Source: an uncultured Eubacteriales bacterium (GTDB lineage Bacteria > Bacillota > Clostridia > Lachnospirales > CAG-274). From it: a DNA stretch of 14,976 nt. A model generated the notes under the pieces. The model was given only the letters and a program-made list of their open reading frames with translations, did not search any database and was not told where the DNA came from. Of the stretch, positions 1 through 7,737 are shown piece by piece (the stretch's first letter is position 1; each line of letters starts with the position of its first letter). Location: assembly GCA_902495025.1 (NCBI GenBank), contig CABUWB010000015.1, positions 1 through 14,976 on the forward strand. Reading direction: 5' to 3'. A program made the translations under genes and the position numbers.

Positions 1-99
1 CATACCTATATGTCTGCCGACGAAAAAATGACAGTGCAGGTAATGGTGGACAAGGAAAACAAGGTTTACAGCATTGCACTTGTAAACCACAGAATTTAA
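1..99 (+). CDS. C-terminal end of an unidentified protein (5' truncated)
   Basis: An open frame enters from the left edge and ends at TAA (97-99), giving the last 32 residues of a protein. The tail ends in residues SIALVNHRI and is rich in alternating hydrophobic and polar residues, consistent with a closing beta strand. No motif is recognisable, so no function is offered. A bidirectional terminator follows about 20 nt after the stop, which supports this being the true 3' end of a gene. The gene is convergent with the small gene at 162-365. Confidence 0.6.
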   Translation, partial: HTYMSADEKMTVQVMVDKENKVYSIALVNHRI

Positions 100-118
100 G
101 AAATTTGATTTGGCAATA

Positions 119-149
119 AAAAAGTGTACCCGTAATGAGTACACTTTTT
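119..149. terminator. Bidirectional intrinsic terminator between convergent genes
   Basis: A perfect 11 bp inverted repeat, AAAAAGTGTAC (119-129) and GTACACTTTTT (139-149), with a 9 nt loop. It is flanked by A and T runs, so it can act as a rho-independent terminator in both directions. It sits 20 nt after the stop of the plus-strand gene and 12 nt after the stop of the minus-strand gene, as expected for a terminator shared by converging genes. Confidence 0.85.
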
Positions 150-161
150 CATTTAGTCATA

Positions 162-365
162 TTAAACTGTAAAAAAGCTGTCGTCTGAGCCTTCGCCATT
201 AAATACATAATAGCACTTGCCTTCTTCCGGCTTATAATAAAGTTCAACGGACTGTAAATCCTTTACTTTGTTACCTTCAGCCTTCCAGGTTTCCTTAGCA
301 ATATCAAGGAGCTGCTTTGTGTCAACCTGATTACCGCTGTACTGTACAAATAATTCTGACTTCAT
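162..365 (-). CDS. Small DUF6465-like protein of unknown function
   Basis: This gene encodes a 67-residue soluble acidic protein without signal peptide or membrane segment. The pattern of a short beta strand (ELFVQYSG, residues 4-11), an amphipathic helix with a conserved-looking Trp (about 16-30), and a KPEEGKCYYVFNGE stretch (45-58) matches my recollection of the clostridial DUF6465 family. Those proteins end in the same 'KPEE..YYVING' pattern, often after a low-complexity N-terminal extension that is absent here. The start is ATG at 363-365, preceded by AAGGGGG (374-380) at good spacing. It has its own promoter (414-442) and a terminator just after its stop, so it is monocistronic. The family function is unknown; the assignment is from memory of the pattern, not from a search. 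Confidence 0.75.
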   Translation of the reverse strand: MKSELFVQYSGNQVDTKQLLDIAKETWKAEGNKVKDLQSVELYYKPEEGKCYYVFNGEGSDDSFFTV

Positions 366-413
366 AGGAATTACCCCCTTACATTAAAGTATAAATAGTC
401 ATTTGACACTATT

Positions 414-442
414 ATAATACTATTATTTTGTATATTTGTCAA
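414..442 (-). promoter_or_regulatory. Sigma-A-type promoter of the small gene at 162-365
   Basis: On the minus strand a perfect -35 TTGACA (437-442) is followed after 17 nt by TATTAT (414-419). A TATAAT also lies 3 nt further on, but its spacing of 20 is poor. Transcription would start near 407, leaving a leader of about 40 nt carrying the AAGGGGG ribosome binding site. It lies in the 106 bp gap after the OB-fold gene, so the small gene does not need read-through. Confidence 0.75.
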
Positions 443-471
443 GTAAGAGGGAAATAATTACTTTTTTGTGA

Positions 472-1104
472 TTAATTTACGCTGTTAAGCTGGAGCTTTG
501 AGGCAGAAACCTCGTAGGCAGTTTTGGTAATGCTTTCCCCGTTTTCAAGCCTTTTCTGATAATCTCTTGACTGCATTCTGCCGTAGATTGTAATATTTTC
601 TCCGACAGGCAGTGTGGACACAAATTTAGCGTTTCTTCCCCAGCATATTACGGGTATGTAGTCTGACTTGCCGTATGCCCTGTTTACTGCAAGCAGAACA
701 TCAGCTATCTCCCTGCCAAAGGGGGTGGTGCGGTAAACGGGGGCTTTGCATATAAAGCCGTCAAGCATAACGCTGTTTGTAATATCTTCCTCGTTTGCGG
801 CTTTAAAAATGCTTTTAACAAAAATACTCAGCACAAGGTGTGTTTTTATACCGTCGTTGCTGTTGTAGGAGCGTATCTGACCGTTTATCGTAACACAATC
901 ACCTGCACCAAAATTCTCGTCAGCAAGCAGCCTCTCGGATATAATAATGGGCAGAATATCCGTTGTGTCGCTTAATCTTTTATTTTCGATATAAAAGCTG
1001 TAAAAGCTTTCCCCATAAACCTGATGGCTTAATTCAAATCTGCCTGCAATTTTTCCACATACGGTAATGCTGTTGCTTGTTATTGCTGTATCTGTACTTT
1101 CCAT
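472..1104 (-). CDS. Tandem OB-fold single-stranded DNA-binding protein (SSB-like)
   Basis: A 210-residue protein with two OB-fold domains in tandem, about residues 12-100 and 110-206. The second half is clearly SSB-like: residues 138-182 read LAVNRAYGKSDYIPVICWG, then an alanine/lysine stretch, then VGENITIYGRMQSRDY. This matches the SSB pattern of LAVNR, D-F/Y-I-P-V, WG, G..I.V.GR.Q.R.Y. The first half is more diverged but keeps the VCGKIAG and DCVTINGQIRS strands. It lacks the acidic C-terminal tail that housekeeping SSB uses to recruit partners, so it is probably a paralogue, not the essential SSB. A TTG codon at 1141-1143 could extend it by 13 residues, but ATG at 1102-1104 has a strong ribosome binding site and is preferred. 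It lies downstream of addA on the same strand, separated by a palindromic element. A role in DNA repair or replication is inferred. Confidence 0.8.
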   Translation of the reverse strand: MESTDTAITSNSITVCGKIAGRFELSHQVYGESFYSFYIENKRLSDTTDILPIIISERLLADENFGAGDCVTINGQIRSYNSNDGIKTHLVLSIFVKSIFKAANEEDITNSVMLDGFICKAPVYRTTPFGREIADVLLAVNRAYGKSDYIPVICWGRNAKFVSTLPVGENITIYGRMQSRDYQKRLENGESITKTAYEVSASKLQLNSVN

Positions 1105-1110
1105 ATAAAT

Positions 1111-1118
1111 ACTCCCTT
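1111..1118 (-). promoter_or_regulatory. Ribosome binding site fixing the start of the SSB-like gene
   Basis: AAGGGAGT on the minus strand ends 6 nt before ATG at 1102-1104. It lies inside the reading frame that a TTG start at 1141-1143 would use, and that TTG has no comparable site. The ATG is therefore the likely start. Confidence 0.75.
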
Positions 1119-1195
1119 CGTATATATGAGGTTTTATCCTCAATCCTTTATAGGATATAATATTCGGGGTGTTGTGGAATTATGATTGTTAAAGG

Positions 1196-1350
1196 AAATT
1201 CTGATTAATTCGCTAAAACAGGTTTGAGATTAAATTTTTCAGAACAACGAAAACGACCGCAGGCGAAGCCGTAGGCGCTTCGTCAAGGGAGTTTGAGGAA
1301 GGTATGGAAAATTTAAACCAAAGCTGTGAAGGATTAATTAATCAGAGTTT
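1196..1350. repeat. Long imperfect palindrome, MITE-like or dispersed repeat
   Basis: The outer arms, 1196-1210 and 1336-1350, are complementary over 15 positions with one exception that would be a G-U pair in RNA. Further in, the arms still correspond: ACAG-TTTG then TTAAATTTT on the left (from about 1218) matches the complement of the right arm (about 1308-1327), with small gaps. The centre holds a GC-richer hairpin, CGAAGC (1264-1269) with GCTTCG (1277-1282), much richer in G+C than its flanks. There is no open reading frame. It ends 2 nt before the addA stop and fills almost the whole gap to the SSB-like gene. The form fits a non-autonomous miniature inverted-repeat element or a REP-type repeat. 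As RNA it would fold into a long hairpin between the two genes and could affect termination or mRNA ends. Confidence 0.65.
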
Positions 1351-1352
1351 AC

Positions 1353-4300
1353 TTAATATTCACAGGCAAGTGCAGCCTCTCCAGATGAAATAAGGTACAA
1401 ATATGCCTGCTTAACCTTTTTGCCGCTGCTAAGTTCTATTGCACGCTTATAGTAATCAAGCTGTATTCTGTATCTGTCGCATATAACCTCGGGTGTGTTC
1501 TTATCGTCAACCTTATCGGTTTTGTAATCAACAAGTATGATATAATCATTTTCCTCAAAATACAGGTCAATTATACCATGTACAAGTATTTTTGCATCAG
1601 TTGTATCATATCCGCCATTGGAAAAGACCTCGGACGGAGCAAGCTGCATAACAAACGGTGCTTCCCTGTTTACCTCAGGTGAGGTACAAATTCTTTTGCC
1701 AAGAGGTGATTGCAGAAATTCAACAAATTTTTTGGCATTGATACACTTATATTCTTCCTCGCTTAAAATATTCTTTTCTCTGAGCGTATCAAGCTGTACT
1801 TTAATAAATTCCTCATCGGAATCTGCTTTAAGCATAAGATGTTCAAAAACAGTGTGGTATGCCGTACCTCTTTGTGCGGCTGTAAGCGGTTTTTTTCCGT
1901 TTGAGAGAAATTCAGGCTCATCAAACATAACGGAGGTATCCTTTTGCTTATTTTGTGTAAGAATACCTGCTATGCTGTCAGAGGATGGAGCGTCAAGCAT
2001 ACTCAGGTCATACTCAAGCTGCTTGTATGCCTCAACCTGGTGCTGTCTTTTTATTTCCGAAATGGAAATTTTGGATGGCAGAATTACTGCCTCATTGTCA
2101 AGATAGTCTGACAAAAGCCTTTTGCTAAGCTCTGCTCTTTCCTTTTCGGGTGCGTCCTGCGGGGTCATTCTGTTAAAAAGCTCTCTTATGCGGGATATAT
2201 CCAGCTCATCGGTTTTAATATCGTCTAAGGCTTTTATATCAATCTTTATTATATCATTGTACGGTATTGTATCAATACCATACTTTTCAAGCTCCTCATT
2301 GAGGGTTTGTGCTCGGTAATATGCTTTCATAATCCAATCTAGATAGGATTTAGAGCTGAAAGCGGCATAAGATGGTAATTTCAATCCCTCTGCATTGTAG
2401 CTGCTGTATTGCTGCCATGCAGCAAGCGAGTCCTCGAAATTATTTACAACACCTACCATTATCAGCTTTTCCTTTGCTCGTGTGAGAGCAACATACAGCA
2501 GACGCAGCTCCTCTGTAAGAGAGTCATCTGCGGCGAGTTTATTAAGGACAGTCTTGTACATAAAAGGTGCCTGTATCCTGGTTTTTGTATCAAAATGATT
2601 AAAGGCTATACCCATTTTACTGTCAAGACATATTGCATTATCCCTGTTCATGCTTTGCAGATTTTTATTAAGCTGTGCAAAAAATACAATAGGAAATTCT
2701 AGTCCTTTGCTTTTGTGTATACTCATTATCTGCACTGCATTGTCATAGTCAGAAAGTGCACTGCTCTCGTATTCGGGGTTTTCCTTTTCGATATCGCAAA
2801 GACCCTTAACAATGCCGCCAAAGTCGCAAATTCCGCTGTTATATATCTCTCCTGCCAGTGAGGAAAGAATTTTAAGGTTTTCCATACGTATTTTGCCATT
2901 GCGTATCATGCCAATATAATTCATATAATCTGTCATGCGGTAAATGGTATCAAGCACCTCGCAGAAAGGTTTAATTAAGGCAAGCTCACGTATCTGCTCC
3001 CAAAAGGAAATAAAACTTTTGAGCTTGGCAGAAAGCTCATCTTCAAAGGTATTGATATAAGTAGCAAGATTATCAAACATTGCGCCTTTTTTATCCACCA
3101 GCTTAATGAGAGTAAGCTCGGAACAGCTTATATTAAATACAGGCGAGTGCAGTATCGTTATAAGCTCCTTGTCATTATAAGGATTATCAAGCACCTTTAA
3201 AAGTGCCATTACGGTTTTAACCTCCAACTCATCAAAAAGTGAGTAGCTTGACTTTGTAACGGTCGGTATACCGTAACGGCTTAATATCGAGATATAAATA
3301 TGTGCAGGCTTGTTTGATGAACGCATAAGTATTGCTATATCCGACAGTTTGCATGGGCGATAGTCATTTAATTTTAAATCAAATACCATAGTCGGATTAT
3401 TTTCGTCCACAAGCTCGCTTATTCTGCGTGCTATAATATGCGCTTCAAGCTCATCCGATTTAAGAGAGGCAATTTCGGTTGAAAATTCCTCTTCATTATC
3501 ATTTGCTTTGCGGCATAAAATCAGCTCATTACATTCAGCGCTTTGTCCGTCTGTAAGGGGAGGAAATTCTGCACCTGCATTAAGTGCATCTGCAGCGGTG
3601 TATTCAATACCGCCAAAATCAAGACGCATCAACTGGTAAAAAACAAGGTTTACAAAATCCAGTACGGATTTTCTTGAACGATAGTTGGCATTAAGGCGTA
3701 TACAAATATCACCTTTTGATAAGTCATCTTTATTAAAGCTGTTATATTTTTGTGCAAAAATATCGGGGTTTGCGTGTCGGAATTTATAAATGCTCTGCTT
3801 TATGTCACCTACCATAAAGAGATTATCCTTTTCTAAGCTGAGAGCGCCAAGTATATATTCCTGCAAAGTATTGTTATCCTGATATTCATCGACAATAATT
3901 TCAGTAAATCTGCTCCTGTACTCCAAAGCTTCAGGCGTGGGTGTGCCGTCGTCATTAAGCAGTATTTTTATGCAATAATGATTTATATCGGAAAAACTGG
4001 CAAGTGAAAGCTCGTTTTTCTTTTCGCCGTAGCGTGTGTTTATCTCTCTTAAAAGTGCAAACAGCGCGCGTATTAAATTGTAATGTTCCTTGATAATGCC
4101 ATTTAGCGTATCGGGTTCCAAAGCAAATATTTCACCGCTTATTTTGTCATAAAACTGCTTTTTAAAAATAGCCTTGTAATCTTTCAGTTTTTCAAAAGCA
4201 TCGGAAAGAAGGTCGGGTGCTGCTGCCTTGCCGCCGCTGAGTGCGGGGAGGGGAGTGTTAAATAAATTATATAATGACATATAATCAAAGTCATCATAAA

Positions 4301-5153
4301 TACATGTGTTCAGCATTTCCCTCATCTGATTAAAGACTTCTTTATACTTAACATATTTTTTGTTGAGGTATATTTCGGGGTCGTCTGAATATCTGCTGTC
4401 AATATCGTTTATAAGTGCAAAGGCATTATCGAGAATTGCTTTACCGCCTGCGCTGATATGTGCTATATATTTTTTTATAAGCTCAAGCATTTTGTCACTC
4501 ATTAAAGCATTTCCGCTGTCATAATATGACAGTGCGTCCTCCAGCCATTTTTCGGGATAAGGCACAGAGGAAAGAATTCTGTTTATTTTAAATATTATTT
4601 CACGCAGTTTTTCATCATCAAATCTTTTAGGACAGAAATACTCCATAAGCATTAAAAAATCGCTGTCATTTGCAGTTAGTTTTTCCTCAAATATTTCGTC
4701 CATTGCTTCGCCTATGAGCTTTGTAAGTTCCTGACAACTGTCATCGCCTGCTATTCGGTAGCCAGGGTCAATATCCACTTTATAAAAATACTGCCTTACA
4801 ACATTGTTGCAAAAGGAGTCAATGGTGGTGATATTAGCCTTATTTAAGAGTGAAAGCTGATTTTTGATATTTATTATTTCCTCTGTATTTCCGCCTGAAA
4901 TTATAAGCTTGTCACGTCTTTCCTTCAGTTTATTGCCTATACGCTCACGCATTTCAGATGCGGCATTTTTTGTAAAGGTCATAATAAGCAGATTGTCAAT
5001 GTTAATATTGTTTTCTGTGCTGCATACCATTTCTGTTACACGCTCGGCAAGTACGGCTGTTTTACCTGAGCCTGCACCTGCGGATACAAGTATGTTTTTT
5101 ATTTCGCCGCCTCTTTTAAAGATAGCGTCCTTTTGCTGTTTATTATACTCCAT
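1353..5153 (-). CDS. addA: AddA, helicase-nuclease subunit of the AddAB recombination enzyme
   Basis: A 1266-residue UvrD/RecB-family (SF1A) helicase fused to a C-terminal PD-(D/E)XK nuclease. AddAB processes double-strand breaks to recombinogenic 3' ends for RecA. Visible motifs in order: N-terminal Q-type KQQKDAI; Walker A AGAGSGKT (K31); TTIDSFC; motif II VDEYQD (near 420); motif III GDIKQSIYKFRHANPDIF; motif V IHKSKGLEFPIV; motif VI LLYVALTRAKEKL. The nuclease domain has H1100 in GTAYHTVFEH, D1196 in GIIDLY, and D1209/K1211 in LVDYKTDK, then Q-x-x-x-Y near 1231, so it looks catalytically intact. Length is usual for AddA (about 1,200-1,250). The start is ATG at 5151-5153 with GAGG about 10 nt upstream and a good promoter (5187-5215). 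In Firmicutes addB normally precedes addA, but here the upstream gene is divergent and unrelated, so addA stands without its partner in this window. Confidence 0.95.
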   Translation of the reverse strand: MEYNKQQKDAIFKRGGEIKNILVSAGAGSGKTAVLAERVTEMVCSTENNINIDNLLIMTFTKNAASEMRERIGNKLKERRDKLIISGGNTEEIINIKNQLSLLNKANITTIDSFCNNVVRQYFYKVDIDPGYRIAGDDSCQELTKLIGEAMDEIFEEKLTANDSDFLMLMEYFCPKRFDDEKLREIIFKINRILSSVPYPEKWLEDALSYYDSGNALMSDKMLELIKKYIAHISAGGKAILDNAFALINDIDSRYSDDPEIYLNKKYVKYKEVFNQMREMLNTCIYDDFDYMSLYNLFNTPLPALSGGKAAAPDLLSDAFEKLKDYKAIFKKQFYDKISGEIFALEPDTLNGIIKEHYNLIRALFALLREINTRYGEKKNELSLASFSDINHYCIKILLNDDGTPTPEALEYRSRFTEIIVDEYQDNNTLQEYILGALSLEKDNLFMVGDIKQSIYKFRHANPDIFAQKYNSFNKDDLSKGDICIRLNANYRSRKSVLDFVNLVFYQLMRLDFGGIEYTAADALNAGAEFPPLTDGQSAECNELILCRKANDNEEEFSTEIASLKSDELEAHIIARRISELVDENNPTMVFDLKLNDYRPCKLSDIAILMRSSNKPAHIYISILSRYGIPTVTKSSYSLFDELEVKTVMALLKVLDNPYNDKELITILHSPVFNISCSELTLIKLVDKKGAMFDNLATYINTFEDELSAKLKSFISFWEQIRELALIKPFCEVLDTIYRMTDYMNYIGMIRNGKIRMENLKILSSLAGEIYNSGICDFGGIVKGLCDIEKENPEYESSALSDYDNAVQIMSIHKSKGLEFPIVFFAQLNKNLQSMNRDNAICLDSKMGIAFNHFDTKTRIQAPFMYKTVLNKLAADDSLTEELRLLYVALTRAKEKLIMVGVVNNFEDSLAAWQQYSSYNAEGLKLPSYAAFSSKSYLDWIMKAYYRAQTLNEELEKYGIDTIPYNDIIKIDIKALDDIKTDELDISRIRELFNRMTPQDAPEKERAELSKRLLSDYLDNEAVILPSKISISEIKRQHQVEAYKQLEYDLSMLDAPSSDSIAGILTQNKQKDTSVMFDEPEFLSNGKKPLTAAQRGTAYHTVFEHLMLKADSDEEFIKVQLDTLREKNILSEEEYKCINAKKFVEFLQSPLGKRICTSPEVNREAPFVMQLAPSEVFSNGGYDTTDAKILVHGIIDLYFEENDYIILVDYKTDKVDDKNTPEVICDRYRIQLDYYKRAIELSSGKKVKQAYLYLISSGEAALACEY

Positions 5154-5186
5154 ATAATTACCGCCTCACATATCATTTGTTTATTA

Positions 5187-5215
5187 ATTTTACAATATAT
5201 CATAAACTGTGTCAA
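5187..5215 (-). promoter_or_regulatory. Sigma-A-type promoter of addA
   Basis: On the minus strand TTGACA (5210-5215) is followed after exactly 17 nt by TAAAAT (5187-5192). Transcription would begin near 5180, giving a leader of about 26 nt before the addA ATG. Having its own promoter directly upstream supports addA being the first gene of its transcript and not the second cistron of an addBA operon. Confidence 0.75.
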
Positions 5216-5259
5216 ATTTTATTCCCATACGACAGATAATATTGGTGTATAAATATTAC

Positions 5260-5282
5260 AAAAAACAAAAGGTTTGTTTTTT
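5260..5282. repeat. Perfect AT-rich inverted repeat in the divergent promoter region
   Basis: AAAAAACAAA (5260-5269) and TTTGTTTTTT (5273-5282) form a perfect 10 bp inverted repeat with a 3 nt spacer AGG. It ends 3 nt before the -35 box of the operon promoter at 5286. The position suits a regulator-binding site; a weak terminator-like hairpin is the alternative, but there is no gene ending here to terminate. Part of the symmetry may simply reflect A and T runs. Confidence 0.4.
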
Positions 5283-5285
5283 ATA

Positions 5286-5313
5286 TTGAAAAAATTTTGC
5301 TTTATGGTATAAT
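5286..5313 (+). promoter_or_regulatory. Promoter of the ABC/vWA operon
   Basis: TTGAAA (5286-5291), a 16 nt spacer, and a perfect TATAAT (5308-5313). Transcription would start near 5320, about 40 nt before the ATG at 5359. The ribosome binding site AAGGGGA (5346-5352) lies 6 nt before that ATG. This is the only convincing promoter I see for the five plus-strand genes, whose junctions are all 15 nt or less. Confidence 0.75.
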
Positions 5314-5358
5314 CAAAATGAATAATTATATATATCATTTTTTATAAGGGGATACAAA

Positions 5359-7725
5359 ATGAAAAAGATGAAAGCTGAAAAGAAAAGAAAACTTGCGGCG
5401 ATAATTGCTGTGGTGCTTATAGCGTCAATGATTTTATCTGCTGCTCTGCCTTTATTCTGGGCAAGCGCCAATGCCGCACCTGTACTTTCAAATGACTATA
5501 CCATCGAGGCCACAGCAGGCTTCGGTGGTTATGCCAAAATAGGCAGCAGTATTCCCATAACCGTTACGGTTACAAACAATTCAAATAAAAACTTCAATGG
5601 AGAGGTGTCCTTTATGTCTGTATGCGACACCGACTTTTCTTCATCAAAATCCCAATATAACCAGTTTGCAAGGTCGGTTGAAATTGCCGCAGGCGGCAGC
5701 AAAACCGTCAGCTTTAATGCGCCTGTTAAATACATACAAAGAGAAATAAGCATTCAGCTTACAAAGGGCAAGAATGTTGTTGCACAGCAGTCCTGTCCTA
5801 TCAGTGTAGGCTCGGACGAGGATTGCTGGGTAGGTCTGCTTTCTGACAGCCCCGATTATCTTACATATCTTAAACCCGGCTATTACACAAGCTCCAATGG
5901 TCCTGTGGTTGACCTTACGGATACCTTTGGCATGGCAACAGTAAACCTTGATTGCGTAAATGTGTTTGTTGCAAATGACTATGACTTTGCGGCAATGAGC
6001 GACGGTCAGTTAAGTGAGCTGCTTGGTACCGTAAATAACGGCAGTGTTATGCTTGTGGGAAATAAAAGCCGTATTGGCTCAATTGACAGGCTCGGGCTTG
6101 ATAATATGCCCGAAAGCAGTCTTGCTGTCAGCTATGACGGCGGCTTGAATATTCCATCAAATAAGGCATTTGAATGTCATAAAACAGGCAGGGGATATAT
6201 AATTCTGCTGGACTGTGATTTTGCAGATGTCAATGCTGTAAGCAGCGACCCATTTGCAATGCAGATAGTTGATATTGCATATAGCTGCAGTGAGGAAAAT
6301 ACACTGAGGGAATCAATTGACGAAAACTTTATCGGTTATACTGACAGACTGCCTAACCTTACTGACAACACAATAAAGGTTATTTTTGCAATTATTTACA
6401 TATACGTTGCCTTTATACCTGTGCTTTACGTTATTCTAAAGCGCAAGGACAAAAGGGAAAACGCACTTAAAATTATACCTGCAGCGGCATTTGGCATAAG
6501 CATACTTGTTTACCTTGTAAGCTTTAACACCGTTTATAAAAAGCCTATTGCAAGCGTAATCAATTATGTTGACCTGCGCTCTGCCTCGGGCGGTAATGCT
6601 GCGCTTAAAACCTATATGAATATTGTTTCGCCTTCCAAGGGTGATATTGATATTGTACCCGAGGGCAATCCTGAAATAATAGACGTAAGCAATTACAACT
6701 ATAACCGTTATTATGGCGGCTATAATTCCGCCGCTGGTATGCCGCAGAATGATGATAAAAAAGAGGTAGTCGCCAGAATTATTACCTCTGACAGCGGCAG
6801 CGTAATAGAGCAGTCAGGCAAAACAAAGTGGGGCAGCACCTACCTTACCCTGGGCGGCAGCTATGCCGTAAACGGCGGCTTTGACGGCACTGTTTCGATT
6901 GACGCAAACGGAATTATTACGGGCGAGCTTATAAATAATACAGGTATTGATTTTACCGAGGCTGTATTTATTCTTGCTGGTGATGACGGTATTTATGATA
7001 TGTACAAATTAGAGGATATTGACGACGGAGGCAGTATTAGGATTGATGAGCTGGGTATAAATATTTCAGCTCTTACTCCAAAGTCCCTTTATGAGTTTGA
7101 TGATGTTGTGTATCCCAATACAATCCGCTTTGACAGAAGAAATAACATTGAGAACAGCTATCGTCTTGAAATGGAGCAGGATATAGTTGAGGGTATATGC
7201 AGCGAATATGACAGCGGCAGCAAGGTAAATTATGCGGATATCAGCTTAAAAGCGGTTGTACTTGGCTTTTCTGCTGATGTTATTTACGGAGCGGATACAA
7301 CCGTTAAAAATAAAAAGTTAAAGGCTAACTGTACTAATGTTTTCAGAGATGAAAAAGAGGTTGACTTATCTGCACTTGCAGGCGCTAATACCCTTGGCAG
7401 CAGCTATGTTCCCGAGCTTGAATCAACTGATACTGCCGAAATTGAAGATGATGAGCTTTTTGTTTACAATTTATATGATAATGTAGAGCTTAGTTTTGGC
7501 AATCCAAACAGGGAAGCATTCAGAATTAACTGGTATAATGATGCGGATAACACCTATATCTACAACAATATGACAAACCGCTGGGACGATTTGGAAAACA
7601 ATGAAAAATTTATTGCGGCAGATGCGGCAGATTTTTATACCGACGCTGACGGAAAAATACGTATTAAGGCAGCAGGTTTTCAGGATAACTATGTGCCTTT
7701 GCCTACAATAAAATATTACAACTAA
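5359..7725 (+). CDS. Exported membrane protein, first gene of the ABC/vWA operon
   Basis: A 788-residue protein. A basic N-terminus and hydrophobic segment (about 13-34) followed by ANAA (37-40) give a signal peptide, cleavage likely near 39-40. Next is a beta-rich Ig-like domain (about 46-145), with IPITVTVTNNSNKNFNGEV typical of CARDB-like folds. Residues about 155-320 resemble a degenerate class I amidotransferase/DUF4350-type fold: VFVANDYDF, a 'sdgqLseLl..v..Gsvmlvgn' stretch, and GRGYIILLDCDF. Two membrane helices follow (about 341-360 and 371-390) joined by a basic loop KRKDKREN, so both flanking regions face outside. The second exported region (391-788) is beta-rich, with Gly/Tyr-rich residues near 450. 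No catalytic residues are evident. I recall similar proteins next to ABC-2 transporters in clostridial vWA clusters; the family lacks a well-established function. A role as a surface subunit working with the following ABC transporter is inferred from the 12 nt spacing. Confidence 0.8.
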   Translation: MKKMKAEKKRKLAAIIAVVLIASMILSAALPLFWASANAAPVLSNDYTIEATAGFGGYAKIGSSIPITVTVTNNSNKNFNGEVSFMSVCDTDFSSSKSQYNQFARSVEIAAGGSKTVSFNAPVKYIQREISIQLTKGKNVVAQQSCPISVGSDEDCWVGLLSDSPDYLTYLKPGYYTSSNGPVVDLTDTFGMATVNLDCVNVFVANDYDFAAMSDGQLSELLGTVNNGSVMLVGNKSRIGSIDRLGLDNMPESSLAVSYDGGLNIPSNKAFECHKTGRGYIILLDCDFADVNAVSSDPFAMQIVDIAYSCSEENTLRESIDENFIGYTDRLPNLTDNTIKVIFAIIYIYVAFIPVLYVILKRKDKRENALKIIPAAAFGISILVYLVSFNTVYKKPIASVINYVDLRSASGGNAALKTYMNIVSPSKGDIDIVPEGNPEIIDVSNYNYNRYYGGYNSAAGMPQNDDKKEVVARIITSDSGSVIEQSGKTKWGSTYLTLGGSYAVNGGFDGTVSIDANGIITGELINNTGIDFTEAVFILAGDDGIYDMYKLEDIDDGGSIRIDELGINISALTPKSLYEFDDVVYPNTIRFDRRNNIENSYRLEMEQDIVEGICSEYDSGSKVNYADISLKAVVLGFSADVIYGADTTVKNKKLKANCTNVFRDEKEVDLSALAGANTLGSSYVPELESTDTAEIEDDELFVYNLYDNVELSFGNPNREAFRINWYNDADNTYIYNNMTNRWDDLENNEKFIAADAADFYTDADGKIRIKAAGFQDNYVPLPTIKYYN

Positions 7726-7737
7726 GGGGGTGGTTAT

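Noticed and set aside
430..500. Possible terminator after the SSB-like gene
   Set aside because: Only a weak AT-only symmetry around the stop codon is seen, with no stable stem, so it is not called.
1141..1143. TTG start that would lengthen the SSB-like protein by 13 residues
   Set aside because: The added residues do not resemble an SSB N-terminus, and the ATG at 1102-1104 has a strong AAGGGAGT site, which would lie inside the coding sequence if the TTG were used.
1105..1195. Possible separate promoter for the SSB-like gene
   Set aside because: TATAAA/TATTAT-like hexamers are present on the minus strand, but no -35 box at acceptable spacing was found; transcription may come from addA through the palindrome.
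1618..2702. Several plus-strand open frames opposite addA
   Set aside because: They lie entirely antisense to a well-supported addA with intact motifs, have Ser/Cys-rich composition typical of antisense reading, and lack ribosome binding sites.
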